Shown here in pieces: positions 37,300-47,222 of a stretch of DNA of 64,000 bases; the stretch's first letter is position 1; each line of letters opens with the position of its first letter. The notes under the pieces were generated by a model that ran no database searches, was not told the DNA's origin, and saw only the letters and a list, made by a program, of their open reading frames with translations. A program made the translations under genes and the position numbers. Source of the stretch: Gorsachius magnificus (taxonomy: Eukaryota > Chordata > Aves > Pelecaniformes > Ardeidae); the NCBI GenBank assembly GCA_034008185.1, contig CM067081.1, positions 32,858,806 to 32,922,805 on the forward strand, written 5' to 3'.

Positions 37300-37400
37300 C
37301 TCGGTCGGTGGGGGGGAGCGGCTGGCCGCGGGGGGGGTGCCGCGCTGTGCGTGCGGGGGACGGGGGGGGGCGGGCCGGGGCCCGGGCGAGGCCGCGGTGC
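37300..37400 (+). repeat. G-run cluster in TPT1 intron 1
   Basis: Several runs of four to eight G within ~100 bases (for example GGTGGGGGGGAGCGG and GCGGGGGGGGTGCCG). This could form G-quadruplexes on the coding strand just after the first exon. It is a composition observation only. Confidence 0.6.
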
Positions 37401-37560
37401 CCGGGCCGGAGAGCTGGGCCCGGGGGTGACGGGAAGGCGGGGAGCGGAGCGTGGCCCGGAAGGGCGGTGAGGGAAGGTGGCCGCGGCCCGGCGCGGGGAG
37501 GCGAAGGGCGGAGGCTGACGCGGCGGCGCCCGCCGGTGTGTGTCTGTCTGTCCCCTGCAG

Positions 37561-37634
37561 AGGACGAGATGTTCTCGGACATCTACAAGATCCGGGAGGT
37601 GGCGAACGGCCTGTGCCTGGAAGTGGAGGGGAAG
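37561..37634 (+). CDS. TPT1: TPT1 coding exon 2
   Basis: After the CCCTGCAG acceptor the exon encodes [20 protein letters not shown] and EVEGK (residues 10-34). It ends on a full codon before GTGAGT. Confidence 0.97.
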
Positions 37635-38057
37635 GTGAGTGGCCCGGCCGCCCCGCGGGAGGCTGGGGGGAGGCAGGCCCCGCTGGGGGAGCCGGGCCCG
37701 TGGCGGAGGCAGGGTTTGGGGAGAGGGGGCTGGCTTCCCTGCCAGAGGCCCGAGAGGGGAAGGCCCGCGGCGGCCTGGTGCCTGTGGCTGGGGCAGAGCT
37801 GGCCGCTGCCGCAGGTGCTTCGTGAAAGGGCAGGGGGCCAGCACGGTGGAGCGCGGTGCTGCTGGGGTAAGGCAGCTTCCCTCCGGCACCGGGAGAGGAG
37901 CCTGGCTTAAGAAATCTGTGCTCGGGCTGCAGGCAGATTCCTTGCTCTTAACTGTGGCTCTGAAGTCGTGCCCTGCTGTCAGGTCATAGATGTGTAAGAG
38001 CAGTAGCATTTAAGATTTTTGCAGAGCCGTTAAGTTTTTTGATGTCTCTAAATCTAG

Positions 38058-38248
38058 ATGGTCACCAGGACAGAGGGTCAAATTGATGACTCTCTAATTG
38101 GTGGCAATGCCTCTGCTGAAGGTCCTGAGGGAGATGGAACAGAAGCCACGGTCATAACTGGTGTTGATATAGTAATAAACCACCACCTTCAGGAAACCAG
38201 CTTTACAAAAGAATCCTACAAGAAGTACATCAAGGACTACATGAAAGC
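38058..38248 (+). CDS. TPT1: TPT1 coding exon 3
   Basis: Residues 35-98. It includes the flexible loop and TCTP signature [14 protein letters not shown], then [15 protein letters not shown] and the helical [11 protein letters not shown] segment involved in calcium and tubulin binding. The donor is GTAAGT. Confidence 0.97.
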
Positions 38249-39000
38249 GTAAGTATTAGTAGGCTTTTTCTTTAAATGAGAGTGCAAAATCGTTGGGTTG
38301 TTGAAATTTCAAAGACAGTGTCGAACTTTATTTGTAGTAGGTGTTAGTTCTGATTCAGGTGTCAAACTGGCTCTGAACTTCAGTGATGTCTTAATACTTG
38401 GCAAAACTGGGACTTTAAAGAATTGATACTGGATACTGGAATATCTTTAAGTTTATATTGGCTGAGTTAGAGGACCTGATCATGTGTTTTGGATATGATT
38501 TATAACCCTGCTGTTTTCTTTTTGATTCTTCGATACCAAACATTAATGGGGAAAGGCGTAGGGTGGTCACGAAAGCTTCAGGAAGCTTTTTGAACTTGAC
38601 ACTTTAAATGTCCAAATATATTGTGTGTGAATGGAACTTTTTGCTAATTCAAGGTATAACTTATGTTGCTCATAAGTTCAGTGGGTTAGCATTAAAGGTG
38701 AAAATGCTTTCTTTGTGATAGTGATGGATAGTACTCTTGATGCTGGGGAAGTGGCTTGCTAACTTTTGTCTACCACTAGCCTAGAAGTAAAGTGTGCTTG
38801 CTATGAGTGGCAGGCACTGTTCTGCTAATGAACTAGCAAAATTAAGTTAAAATTTGGGGGCCTTTGAGAGAGAGAAGGGGGAGAAGCAGAAAAACCTAAC
38901 AGTTTGACTGCCAGTAACTCTTTCTGCTATGATGTGATGCTGCATGGTGAAGTTACTAGGCTAGAATGTGCTTTCAGAGCTTTTTTCCCCACCCTTCCAG

Positions 39001-39106
39001 AATCAAAGCCAGACTTGAGGAACACAAGCCAGAGAGAGTAAAGCCTTTCATGACAGGGGCTGCAGAACAAATCAAACACATCCTCGCTAACTTCAAAAAC
39101 TACCAG
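39001..39106 (+). CDS. TPT1: TPT1 coding exon 4
   Basis: Residues 98-133, the end of the helical hairpin ([16 protein letters not shown], then [19 protein letters not shown]). The acceptor is CTTCCAG and the donor GTAAGG. Confidence 0.97.
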
Positions 39107-39536
39107 GTAAGGAAACTTAATGTTGTCTTAGGGCAGCGTTGCATGTTGTGAGGACGTATACCTTTCTGCAGGAGTACTAGGGGCTCTGAGAGTCAGGGAG
39201 GAGAAAGTGAAAGACTCTTTGGTGTTTGGGGATCTCATTTCAGTTTGCAACACTTGTCGTTAACTGTGTTTGTAGTTATCGCCACTTAGGAACCGTGGAC
39301 TTTAAGAGACTTGAAAAATAGATTGCTTTGGCTCCTGCTGTGTTGTACTCTGCTATTCATAGCAGTGTCGTAAAGTTGTCTGGTACTAAAATGGACAAGC
39401 TGCAGCAAGCAAAATCCCTGCAGCTGGTCAGGGAGACCTTTAAACGGAACTAGTAGATGTTATGGCTTTTTTGTGTAAAAGGCGCTTTCCCCTGGTAGTG
39501 GCTCATTAAATGTCTCAGTAACGCATTTCTCTGAAG

Positions 39537-39653
39537 TTTTTTGTAGGAGAGAACATGAATCCAGACGGTATGGTGGCTCTCCTGGATTTCCGTGAGGATG
39601 GTGTGACCCCATATATGATTTTCTTTAAGGACGGCTTAGAAATTGAGAAATGT
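39537..39653 (+). CDS. TPT1: TPT1 coding exon 5
   Basis: Residues 134-172: [18 protein letters not shown], then [15 protein letters not shown] and the conserved C-terminal LEIEKC. The terminal Cys forms the dimer disulphide in mammals (family knowledge). The GTAAGT donor falls directly after the Cys codon, so the stop is supplied by exon 6. Confidence 0.97.
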
Positions 39654-40881
39654 GTAAGTATGGACCTGAATTGGATGAATGTGCTTAACGTGATTGGCTT
39701 TTTCAATGCATTGCTGTGTCCCTGTTAAAAGTGGAGCAGTAACTGCCAGTTCAAAAACTTTAAGTTCATGTAGTACGGCCTAATTGCTGCTTCGTACTAT
39801 ACAAAGTGGCTGAAACTTCCCTTGTATACTATTGAGTCATACTCAAAGGGGATGTCACTGCAATGATTCATCGTGATGTAATTGCTAAGAAATGCAGCAG
39901 GGATTGCCTTGGTGAGATGTGTGTAATTGGTAATGGTTTTAAACTATTAGATTAAAGACAGTGTCCTCTGAAATGGAGCACTCTACTTTGGGTCACTCTG
40001 GTGGGGGTTAATTCTGAAGTACCTTACATGATCATGTTTCATTTTCTTTCACTTAATCTGATGCCCTTATTTTGTTACGCAAGAACCATCTGTTTAAATA
40101 TTGCCCTAAATTTGGGAACATGGTAATGCTTGACTGAGTGCTTAACCTTATTCTATCTGGAATCTCCAGCTGCCTGAGCTCAGGCAGCTCCTGTGGCCTG
40201 CTTTCTCTTGAGTTACTCCGGGTTGGAATGTGGTTGCAAGGAAACAGTATTTGGATCCCAGCACTTGCTGTTTTTTGCTTATTCTGAGAGCTGTGGAATT
40301 CACTGCAGACCAGCAGTGTGGGATCACCAGTTGCTTTGCCCAGTTATTGCAGACTTATGAAGCCTGTTTATAGCCAGCTAAATTTATCTGTAAAGCCTCT
40401 TACAGGCTTTCTGGTATGCAAGTCATGTAAAGATGAACCAACTTCTAGCAGTAGCCCAACTAGAGGAACACTTCTACTGGCCCAGACCACCTTTGCAACT
40501 TGACTGGAGGGTGATGTCTGTCTGGGACCCTGGAACAGGCAGCAGGTACCTGGAAGGTACCTCCTCTGAGCAGAAGCTTGTGTGCATCTCCCCTGCTTGG
40601 GCAGGCCTTGTGGATGTTAATTCAGATAACCACATCTGCCTCAAGATGGGGTAAAAGAATAGTAGCAAGGTGTTCCAGTGGGCAAAAAATACTTCCAGCT
40701 TCTTGATGCAGCTCTTGTAAGAAGATGGCACGTGCATTGTAAGCTTCAGTACTTGTTTAGGACATGCTCTTATTTGAGAGGAAAGGTGAAACTTGTGTGT
40801 CAGGCAGAGAGGGTGTGAATGAGTATCTTGTCTGGCCTGCTCAGCAGCTGATGCCAGTTGCTCTGTGTGATTGCAGAAAAG

Positions 40882-41014
40882 GCTTGGCATCCTCTGATAG
40901 ACCATGAGCACTTGTCCTGTTGCTCTTTGGTTTGCAATAAGATGCAAAAATAACTTCCTTGCGCTTTCTGCCTGCCTGGCTGTGGCAGCTCAGATTGAAT
41001 TAGGGAATACACAA
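40882..41014 (+). ncRNA. SNORA31: H/ACA snoRNA, SNORA31-like, in TPT1 intron 5
   Basis: Two hairpins separated by an H box and followed by an ACA box. The 5' hairpin has a base stem GCATC/GATGC (40887-40891 with 40941-40945) and an apical stem GAGCA/TGCTC. The H box AAAATA lies within 40946-40953. The 3' hairpin has a base stem TTCCTT/AGGGAA and an apical stem CTGCC/GGCAG. The box ACA is at 41009-41011 with three bases after it. The pocket text TTGCGCTTTCT and ATTGAAT is shared with a paralogue at 42.0 kb. The 3' end lies 66 bases before the exon 6 acceptor, a normal distance for an intronic H/ACA RNA. In human, SNORA31 (ACA31) is hosted by a TPT1 intron (memory), which supports the name. It guides pseudouridylation; the target is not assigned here. 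Confidence 0.82.
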
Positions 41015-41080
41015 ATAAGTTGCAAAAACTTAACCCTGACTGTCATGACCTTGAACTGACACTTGCTGCTCTTGTTTCAG

Positions 41081-41310
41081 TAACAAATCAAACAGTATGG
41101 TTTTGGATCACCTGTCTTCATAGCTGGCTGCTGTTTCTTCTTCATCGGCACAACACCAGGAATTGGAAATGTCTAACAACTGGACTGATGTCATCTTGAG
41201 CTTTATTCACTTATTTTGACCCTGATTTGGAGTGGAGGCATTGTTTTAAAAAAAGAAAAACAAACATCTGTCATGTAGGTTGTCTAAAATAAAACTCATT
41301 TAAACCCATC
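41081..41310 (+). other. TPT1: TPT1 terminal exon: stop codon and 3' UTR
   Basis: The acceptor TTGTTTCAG is followed directly by TAA (41081-41083). The UTR is about 230 bases, with a poly(A) signal AATAAA at 41288-41293. The cleavage site is estimated at 41305-41315. Confidence 0.92.
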
Positions 41311-44300
41311 CCAGGTGATGCCTTTTGGTGTAGTGTGTTTCTTAGGGTGACTTGCAGGAGAGGTTGCAGCAAAATGTTTGTCCAAGGATTTGGTACTGTC
41401 AGTAGTATAGGCTGCTCCTAGCGCCCTACAACTTGACTGTCTCCAGGCAGACCTCACGTAGTTTCTACCTGTGGCATTGGAGTGCAAGAGCAGGCTGAAG
41501 GGAATAAGGTAAAGCTCAAGAAATGTCATCGTATTGGAAAGGACCTTCATCTTCTACAATTGCACAGAGACTTCTATGTCTGGAAGATACCAGAATTACT
41601 TAAAAAACCAAAAAAACAAAAAACCAACAGAACGGAATATGCACTACTTGGGCTGAGTGCTGGCTGAGCTGCTTTGTCAGACAAGGATGCTTGAGCCTGT
41701 CCTCTGCTGTAGTATGACTTCAGGATGAAGGTAGGAGGATGGATGGAGTGCTGGTCTAACACCAGCACTCCCTCTAAGCCCAGGTAGTGGAATATTGTGG
41801 GGAGGGGGTGAAGCTACAAGGCTTCCAACATGGCCTGGCTGTGCAGGAGCAGATGAGCTAGAACTTGGTTGAGTTACAGGATTTTTTTCTGTACTTGCCT
41901 GCCTGGGGAGAGAAATGTTGGCATGGCCTAGCCCTGTCCTAGGCTTAGCACAAAGCAGGCGTGTGTCCGGGCTTGAGACTTGCCTGAGCATGTACAACTG
42001 TTCCTGCTGTGTTCCTCCGTAGGAAATGCATCTGTTTGACAGACCTGGAGCAAATTAGCCGTTGCCTCCCTGGTTCTTGCTGAGATGCAACAGGAATGGG
42101 GTCCTTGCGCTTTCTACCTGCCTGATCTCATGGCAGTCTGGATTGAATAAAGGAATACAGATGCCTTCACAGAGCCTCTGCCGGGCCGAGGGGCTTTGTG
42201 TTGCTGCCAACAGTGCGATTGCGGGTGCCTGAGCAGGGATGTCTCCTTGGACTGAAGTCATTAACTGTTCAAGGTTAAAGTGCCTGACAGGGGTGGGCGT
42301 GACCCGCTTGCCACTGATCTGTGAAGCCTCAGGCCTCTGCTGCAGCAGAGTTTTGGTATCTTGGCTGTTTTCTGTCAGGTGTTGGCCCCTGGTGCCGGAG
42401 GGCTGAGGTGGAGGTAGGTTTCTGCAGGGGCATGATAGATGCGGTTGTGGGATGGGAGGAGTGAGATACTCTCTGGAGGTGGGAGTGGAGTGTGCCTGAG
42501 TTATCTCGGAGGTTCCTGTCTTGTTTAAATGCACCCTATTTTAGTTCTGTGGGAACCTCATTTGCATATCTGGGTTTTTTTAGCTCTCCCAAGGAAGGGT
42601 CTTAGGCCAGCTGTGCTTCTGGCTGAGGTTCAATTTTGGCATAATCTGAGCGATGTAAATTAATGTTCCTCTGCCTTCACCCAGTGGAGCTGAAATGCAG
42701 GGAGGCAGGTTCAAAGCCTTAAATCCCTGTGAGGCAGCTCTTGCTTTCCTTGCAGAGGATTTTTTTCATGGGGCCAGGTGAGGGTGCTATCTTACAACAG
42801 GAAGGGTATCTTTGCTAAAAACCTGGGAGCCTTGAAGGGGAGAGTAGAGTAAGCACTTGCTTAGTTTGAGGCTTTTGCTTCTCAGTGGAGTAAGTTCAGG
42901 GCAGTGCTCAAGTGGCCAGGCAGCCCCTGCTCAGGCTGTGCAGCCCCAAATACCCCTGGCTCCCAAGTCCAGTGAGTCTTAAGTGTTTAAAACTGAGCGG
43001 AGCTGGGATGTGGGAGTGACAATGGCTGTTCCCCCCCTGCCTGGCTACTTATGCTGAGGCTGGGAACCTTGGAGCAAGCTGCTGTGTGGCAGCTCTGTGC
43101 AAATGACGAGGCCCTGCTTTGAAAAGCAGGGGCTTAAAAGCATGGTGAGCACAGCCTTGCTGTTGGGTTGAATGGCTTGTGGCAAACTGTGCTATCCTGT
43201 CTGTCCTCCAGGCTAATTGGGATATTTAATTGGTGTGTGCAAACATGCCTAATGTGGGTTACATGCTTGTATCAGTCTCTTCTGTCTGATGGGGTGTCCC
43301 TTCAGCCTGCGGTAGGAAAGTGTCAGCTCAAAGGCTCTTGAGATGCAGGATTTTATTCTGTTTGTCTCTCTGAGCTGCAAGGGAAGTGGTTTTGCTGCTG
43401 GTTGCACTGTGGTTCCCAAAATGCATTGCTGCCTTCAGTTTCTCAAGGAAAAGGGCAAGTCTTGCTGCTCTGCTGTGTCAAGCCTGCCCAGTACCGGGGA
43501 GGAGAGGTTAAACCATGCTTGATGGCAGGGAGAGGCTGTGGCAGTGACAAACAGTGGTCTCTGTCATGCTGCTGTGGTAGCTGCCTGCAGTGGAGGCAGG
43601 GCAAGGGAAAGTCAGGATCCAGCTCCTCGCTGGGAGTTGCTACATGCTGCAAAGTGGGAGGCCTGTGGCTGGTAAATGCATGTGTCAACAGTCTGTGATG
43701 CCACTCCGAGTTGGAAATGAAGTCAGTGTATTTCCTTGTAACCCAATTCCTCGTCTTCTGGCCCCTCTTCATTTCAAGCTGCTGTTTTCTGGGGCTGAAA
43801 AGCTGAAGTGATTTGAGAAGGCAAGGCTTCGTACTGTTCCAACTGCTGTAGCAGCTTTGGAGTTACTAAACTGGTAAAAATCGCCCATCCTAACAAATTG
43901 CCCTGGTGCTGCTTAAACACAGCCTGAACTGCAGGACAGCTTTAAAACCTATCCCCATCTTGTTTGAAAACCCGTGCTTATCAGGCTTGTATCTTGCATT
44001 CCCGGGAAGATATTTTCCATGGCTGGAAGGGCTGTGGAGTTGGGAAGGATCCAAATAGCTCTTCCTCTGAGCCTCATGGAGCAGGATAAGGTAGAAACCT
44101 TTCCTCTGCTGGCTAGGGTCTCAGCCCTGTGCAAGCCCAGAGTGCTGTTCCTGCACCCACCACGAGACAGCTGCTGGCAGGAGAAGGTTGGCTGATTGCT
44201 TATGGGGGTGTGTGTGTGAGAAATCCCTCTCCTTCTTAGTTTTGTACTTTCGTGCTTGAGAGAATGAAGTCTTGGGCCTAGGGGAAGCAGCTACTGTGCT

Positions 44301-47150
44301 GGGCATGTGTCCCATGGTCTCCTTGGCCTTCCCCCCTCCCATCCCACTGCTCCCCCTTGGTGCCTGCTCTTTGTCTCACAGTTTTGCTGCCCCAGCAGGG
44401 TCTTACCCTGTCTACAAATCCACTCTTTTATTTTGCCCTCTCAAAGCAACCCTGCAGCATGTCCAGCCCACAGCCTGTGTGCAGGGGTTCAGCCAAGCAC
44501 TGGCAAAAAACCCATCCGACCTCCATGGGCCAGTGACTGTGCTGTTTAACACCCCAATGCCGCTGCAGCAGCTTGTTGCTCCTTGGCTGCCTGCTTTGAG
44601 GAGGAAGAGTGCAGGCTTGGGGATGTTCCTGCAGTGGAGGGAACATCTGGTGAGCTGGGAGAGGTGCTGGTGGGGCCATGGGGAGCTGGATATTCCCATG
44701 ACCACCCCCTTAGGTACCCAACCGAGCCAGCCTGGCTCCATCCCTTGGCTTTATCCACTCAGCAGGGGCTGGGTGCTGGAGCTGGGGTGGGTGATGGTCC
44801 TGGAGCCTTGTGTGGCCCTCAGCTGTGGCACAAGGAGTGAGAACCTGCAAAGGGAAAACTTTTAATGAATGGATGTAGGGAACAGAGTTGGGTTGGGTTT
44901 GGTTGGTTCTCTTTTCGCATGGTTTAGCTCAAGGCCAGGAGGGGACTTGCTGTAAGCTTAGGACATGGTTGTTTTTGGAGAAGTAAAATTATTTTTTTTA
45001 AAAGATGTAGAAAAAAAACAACTGCAACTTGCCTCCTTCCCTTAGCAAGCCTCTGAGCTGGCTCAAGCCAGCTTGCTGCAGTCCCAGCAGTTTTCAGCAG
45101 CAGCTGTCTAGGGAGGATGCTTTTATTAAACAGCAATGGTATCTGCATCAAGATAGCTCTGCTTTCTCACATGCTGCTGCTGGCTTGGAGCAGGTAAGGG
45201 TCTGCTCCCACAGACCTCCAGCTGCACTTCAGCTCTGCAGCCACTTCCCCAGGATACAGCTGCTGTTGTGAACAGGGATGTTTTGCCCTGCACCAGCCAG
45301 CAAGTAAATCTCCAGGTTGCTGCTAGCCCACAGCAGGAGAGCAGCAGTTAAACACAGTGTTCGTTTAGCTCTGAGATCATTGTCTCGGTAGGAGGAAAAA
45401 TAACCTCACCAAGCCTGAAAGTCTTTGCCATAAACAGCCCAAAGTGTATTGCCAGGAGCACAACTGTGCTGGTTTGTGGTCCCTGTGCCTTGGCTGGCTT
45501 TTGGTTGAAGCCACAGCTGGAAGCTGTTGTGCAAAGATCACAGCCAAGTGGCTGTGGCCAGGGCTGGAGGCCTGGGGGGAGCTCTTCTTGGTGCCAGCAA
45601 ATGCTGGTAGCCTTGGAAGTGCATTATGCAGGAGCATGGCAGGATGTCGTTGAGGTTGTGTGTAGCTGCTAGGTGTGTGGAGCAATTAGAGCTGCATTTA
45701 TCACTTTCTGCTTCTGGCAGAAAGGAGCCCAAACACCCTTGAACTGATGCTAGGAGGCCTTTTTAGATTATTTTGGTGTGTGCTACCAATGTTGACAATG
45801 AGGCAGTGGCTGAGCACAGTGAGAAAAATGATTCTCCGGAGCCCTCTTGTTATCCTGGGAGCCACCAGCTTGGATTCACCTCCTGTCTGTGACCAGCAGT
45901 GGTGGGAGGAGGCACTGCTGGCATTTTGGAGAGCAGCCCCTTTCCTCCCATTCTCAGCAAGGTGCGGGCACAATGACAGCCTTGAAAAAGCAATGCAGCT
46001 GTTTGATTTCTATAGGGAAGGTCCAAAAAATTTGGTGTCTGGAGAGGATTTAAGAATTGGCTTCCCAAAGTCTTTGTACTAGAGTAGTTGTAATAGAGAA
46101 CAGGCCACTTAAAGCTGGCTGCTCCTCCTGCTCCCCATGGATGCTCAGCTAGCAAAACCCCACTGTTGCTACTGGAATAGCCTGGTTCAAGGGCTGGGGT
46201 CCATCTCCTCTACCTACAGCTGTGTCTGCACTTGAGCTAGGCACCCTTGGCTCCTCCAGATGAGGCAGGGAGGGGTGATTTCTCTGCCTGCTGCAGCTGA
46301 GTGGCTGCTGAGGGCTGCTGCTTGGTCAAGCTGCCCATAAAAAGGCATTTAAGGGGTGGGTGTAGCCCTTCACCCATTAGCTTTGGCTGCACTGGCTCAG
46401 GGGCCACCTCCTGGCAGCACAGGCTCTCCAGTTCACCTGTTGTGGTGGGGATAAGAGTGCTTTGACCCCCATAAACCCATCTGATTTTTAAGCCGAAGGG
46501 CATAGCAGTTGCCCACCAGTAGAAGGGTTTCATGTTCATGGCCACCTTACTTACTGTGGGACAGGCAGCTTTGGGAAGGACATGCAGGAGGAAAATCCCG
46601 TGGCTGGGGGTTCTTGGGCTGGTGGACCATACATGTATGCAGCCCTTGCTGCTTGCAGCCTCTCCATATGTTGCTGGAGTATAAATAGCCTCTTCCAGGG
46701 CTGGCCTTGGCCGGGTGGTGGAGGGAGGCTTTTCAGGAATCCATGCTGGCTTTTATGTGAGCCTCTCTGGAAGAAGAGAAGAAGGAAAAAAACCAAACCA
46801 ACAAAAAAAAAACCCCAACAACCTTAAATTAGAGGTGTGAAGCCCAGGGTGGGTGGGTCTTACTTCCCTTCCCCAATGCTAGCAACCCTTCCACCACAGA
46901 CTGGTGGGGGCAGCTGGATGGGTGCAAGCACAGACCCATGTGGCTGAGGAAGGACTCTCTTGTTTCCTTCCTCGCTTTTAATCAAGGCTTTGCCCTTTCC
47001 TGTTCTTCTGGTTCTCAGTTATCTGGCTTGCAGCTGCTGAAAGCCTTCCCTGCCTCCTGGAGGTGCTCAGGTCCCCATGGAAATCCCAATCTTAAGAATG
47101 AGCTCCAGAGGTAAAACTAGTTAATGGGGTAGAGGTGAAAAGAAACAGTC
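41311..47150. other. Intergenic, downstream of TPT1
   Basis: Apart from the snoRNA-like unit at 42.0 kb, nothing is recognised. GC content is moderate and there are many short frames on both strands, none with a family motif. A TATAAATAG at ~46680 has no gene to serve. An A/C-rich low-complexity patch lies at 46786-46818. Confidence 0.4.
42023..42162 (+). ncRNA. Second SNORA31-like H/ACA snoRNA, outside TPT1
   Basis: A paralogue of the 40.9-kb snoRNA on the same strand, starting about 0.7 kb beyond the TPT1 poly(A) signal. The 5' hairpin has a perfect 7-bp base stem TGCATCT/AGATGCA (42027-42033 with about 42082-42088) and an apical stem GGAGCAA/TTGC-CTCC. The H box is ACAGGA (~42090-42095). 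The 3' hairpin has a base stem TCCTT/AAGGA and an apical stem CTGCC/GGCAG. The ACA box is at 42157-42159, followed by GAT. The pocket text TTGCGCTTTCT and GATTGAAT is nearly identical to copy 1. Stem bases differ between the copies but stay paired. The host transcript is unknown: a longer TPT1 isoform, a downstream non-coding RNA, or none if it is a pseudogene. Confidence 0.72.
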
Positions 47151-47158
47151 CTTCCCTT

Positions 47159-47222
47159 CATAGAAACATAGAATTGTCTAGGTTGGAAAAGACCTTTAAG
47201 ATCATCAAGTCCAGCCAGTCCT
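47159..47222 (-). repeat. CR1 3' tail fragment
   Basis: The complement of a CR1 end: TAGAAACATAGAATTGTCTA, then GGTTGGAAAAGACCTTTAAG and ATCATCAAGTCC. Only the last ~60 bases of the element are present. Confidence 0.85.

Larger units (their letters stand above)
36540..37900 (+). promoter_or_regulatory. CpG island of TPT1
   Basis: A dense CpG/GC region spanning the TPT1 start, first exon, intron 1 and second exon, with GC boxes (GGGGCGGGGCGGGGCGCGAG near 37050-37070). All long overlapping frames between 36.5 and 38.0 kb on both strands come from the lack of stop codons in this composition and are not genes. Confidence 0.9.
37144..41310 (+). other. TPT1: TPT1 (TCTP) gene, complete
   Basis: Translationally controlled tumour protein, an abundant cytosolic calcium- and tubulin-binding protein with growth and anti-apoptotic roles. 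Exons are 37144(approx.)-37229, 37561-37634, 38058-38248, 39001-39106, 39537-39653 and 41081 to ~41310. The coding parts total 516 bases, or 172 codons, the exact family length, and all junction phases agree. The protein starts [10 protein letters not shown], contains the TCTP signature IGGNASAE and the second signature near [10 protein letters not shown], and ends LEIEKC. The TAA stop is the first codon of exon 6, as in mammals (memory). The last intron holds an H/ACA snoRNA. No defects are seen, so it should be a functional single copy. Confidence 0.98.

Noticed and set aside
36537..38009. Many long frames (up to 261 codons) around TPT1 exon 1-2
   Set aside because: GC-rich island with Pro/Arg/Gly-rich translations on both strands. 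Real coding is confined to the TPT1 exons.
46675..46695. TATAAATAG box as a promoter
   Set aside because: No start region, CpG island or gene follows on either strand.
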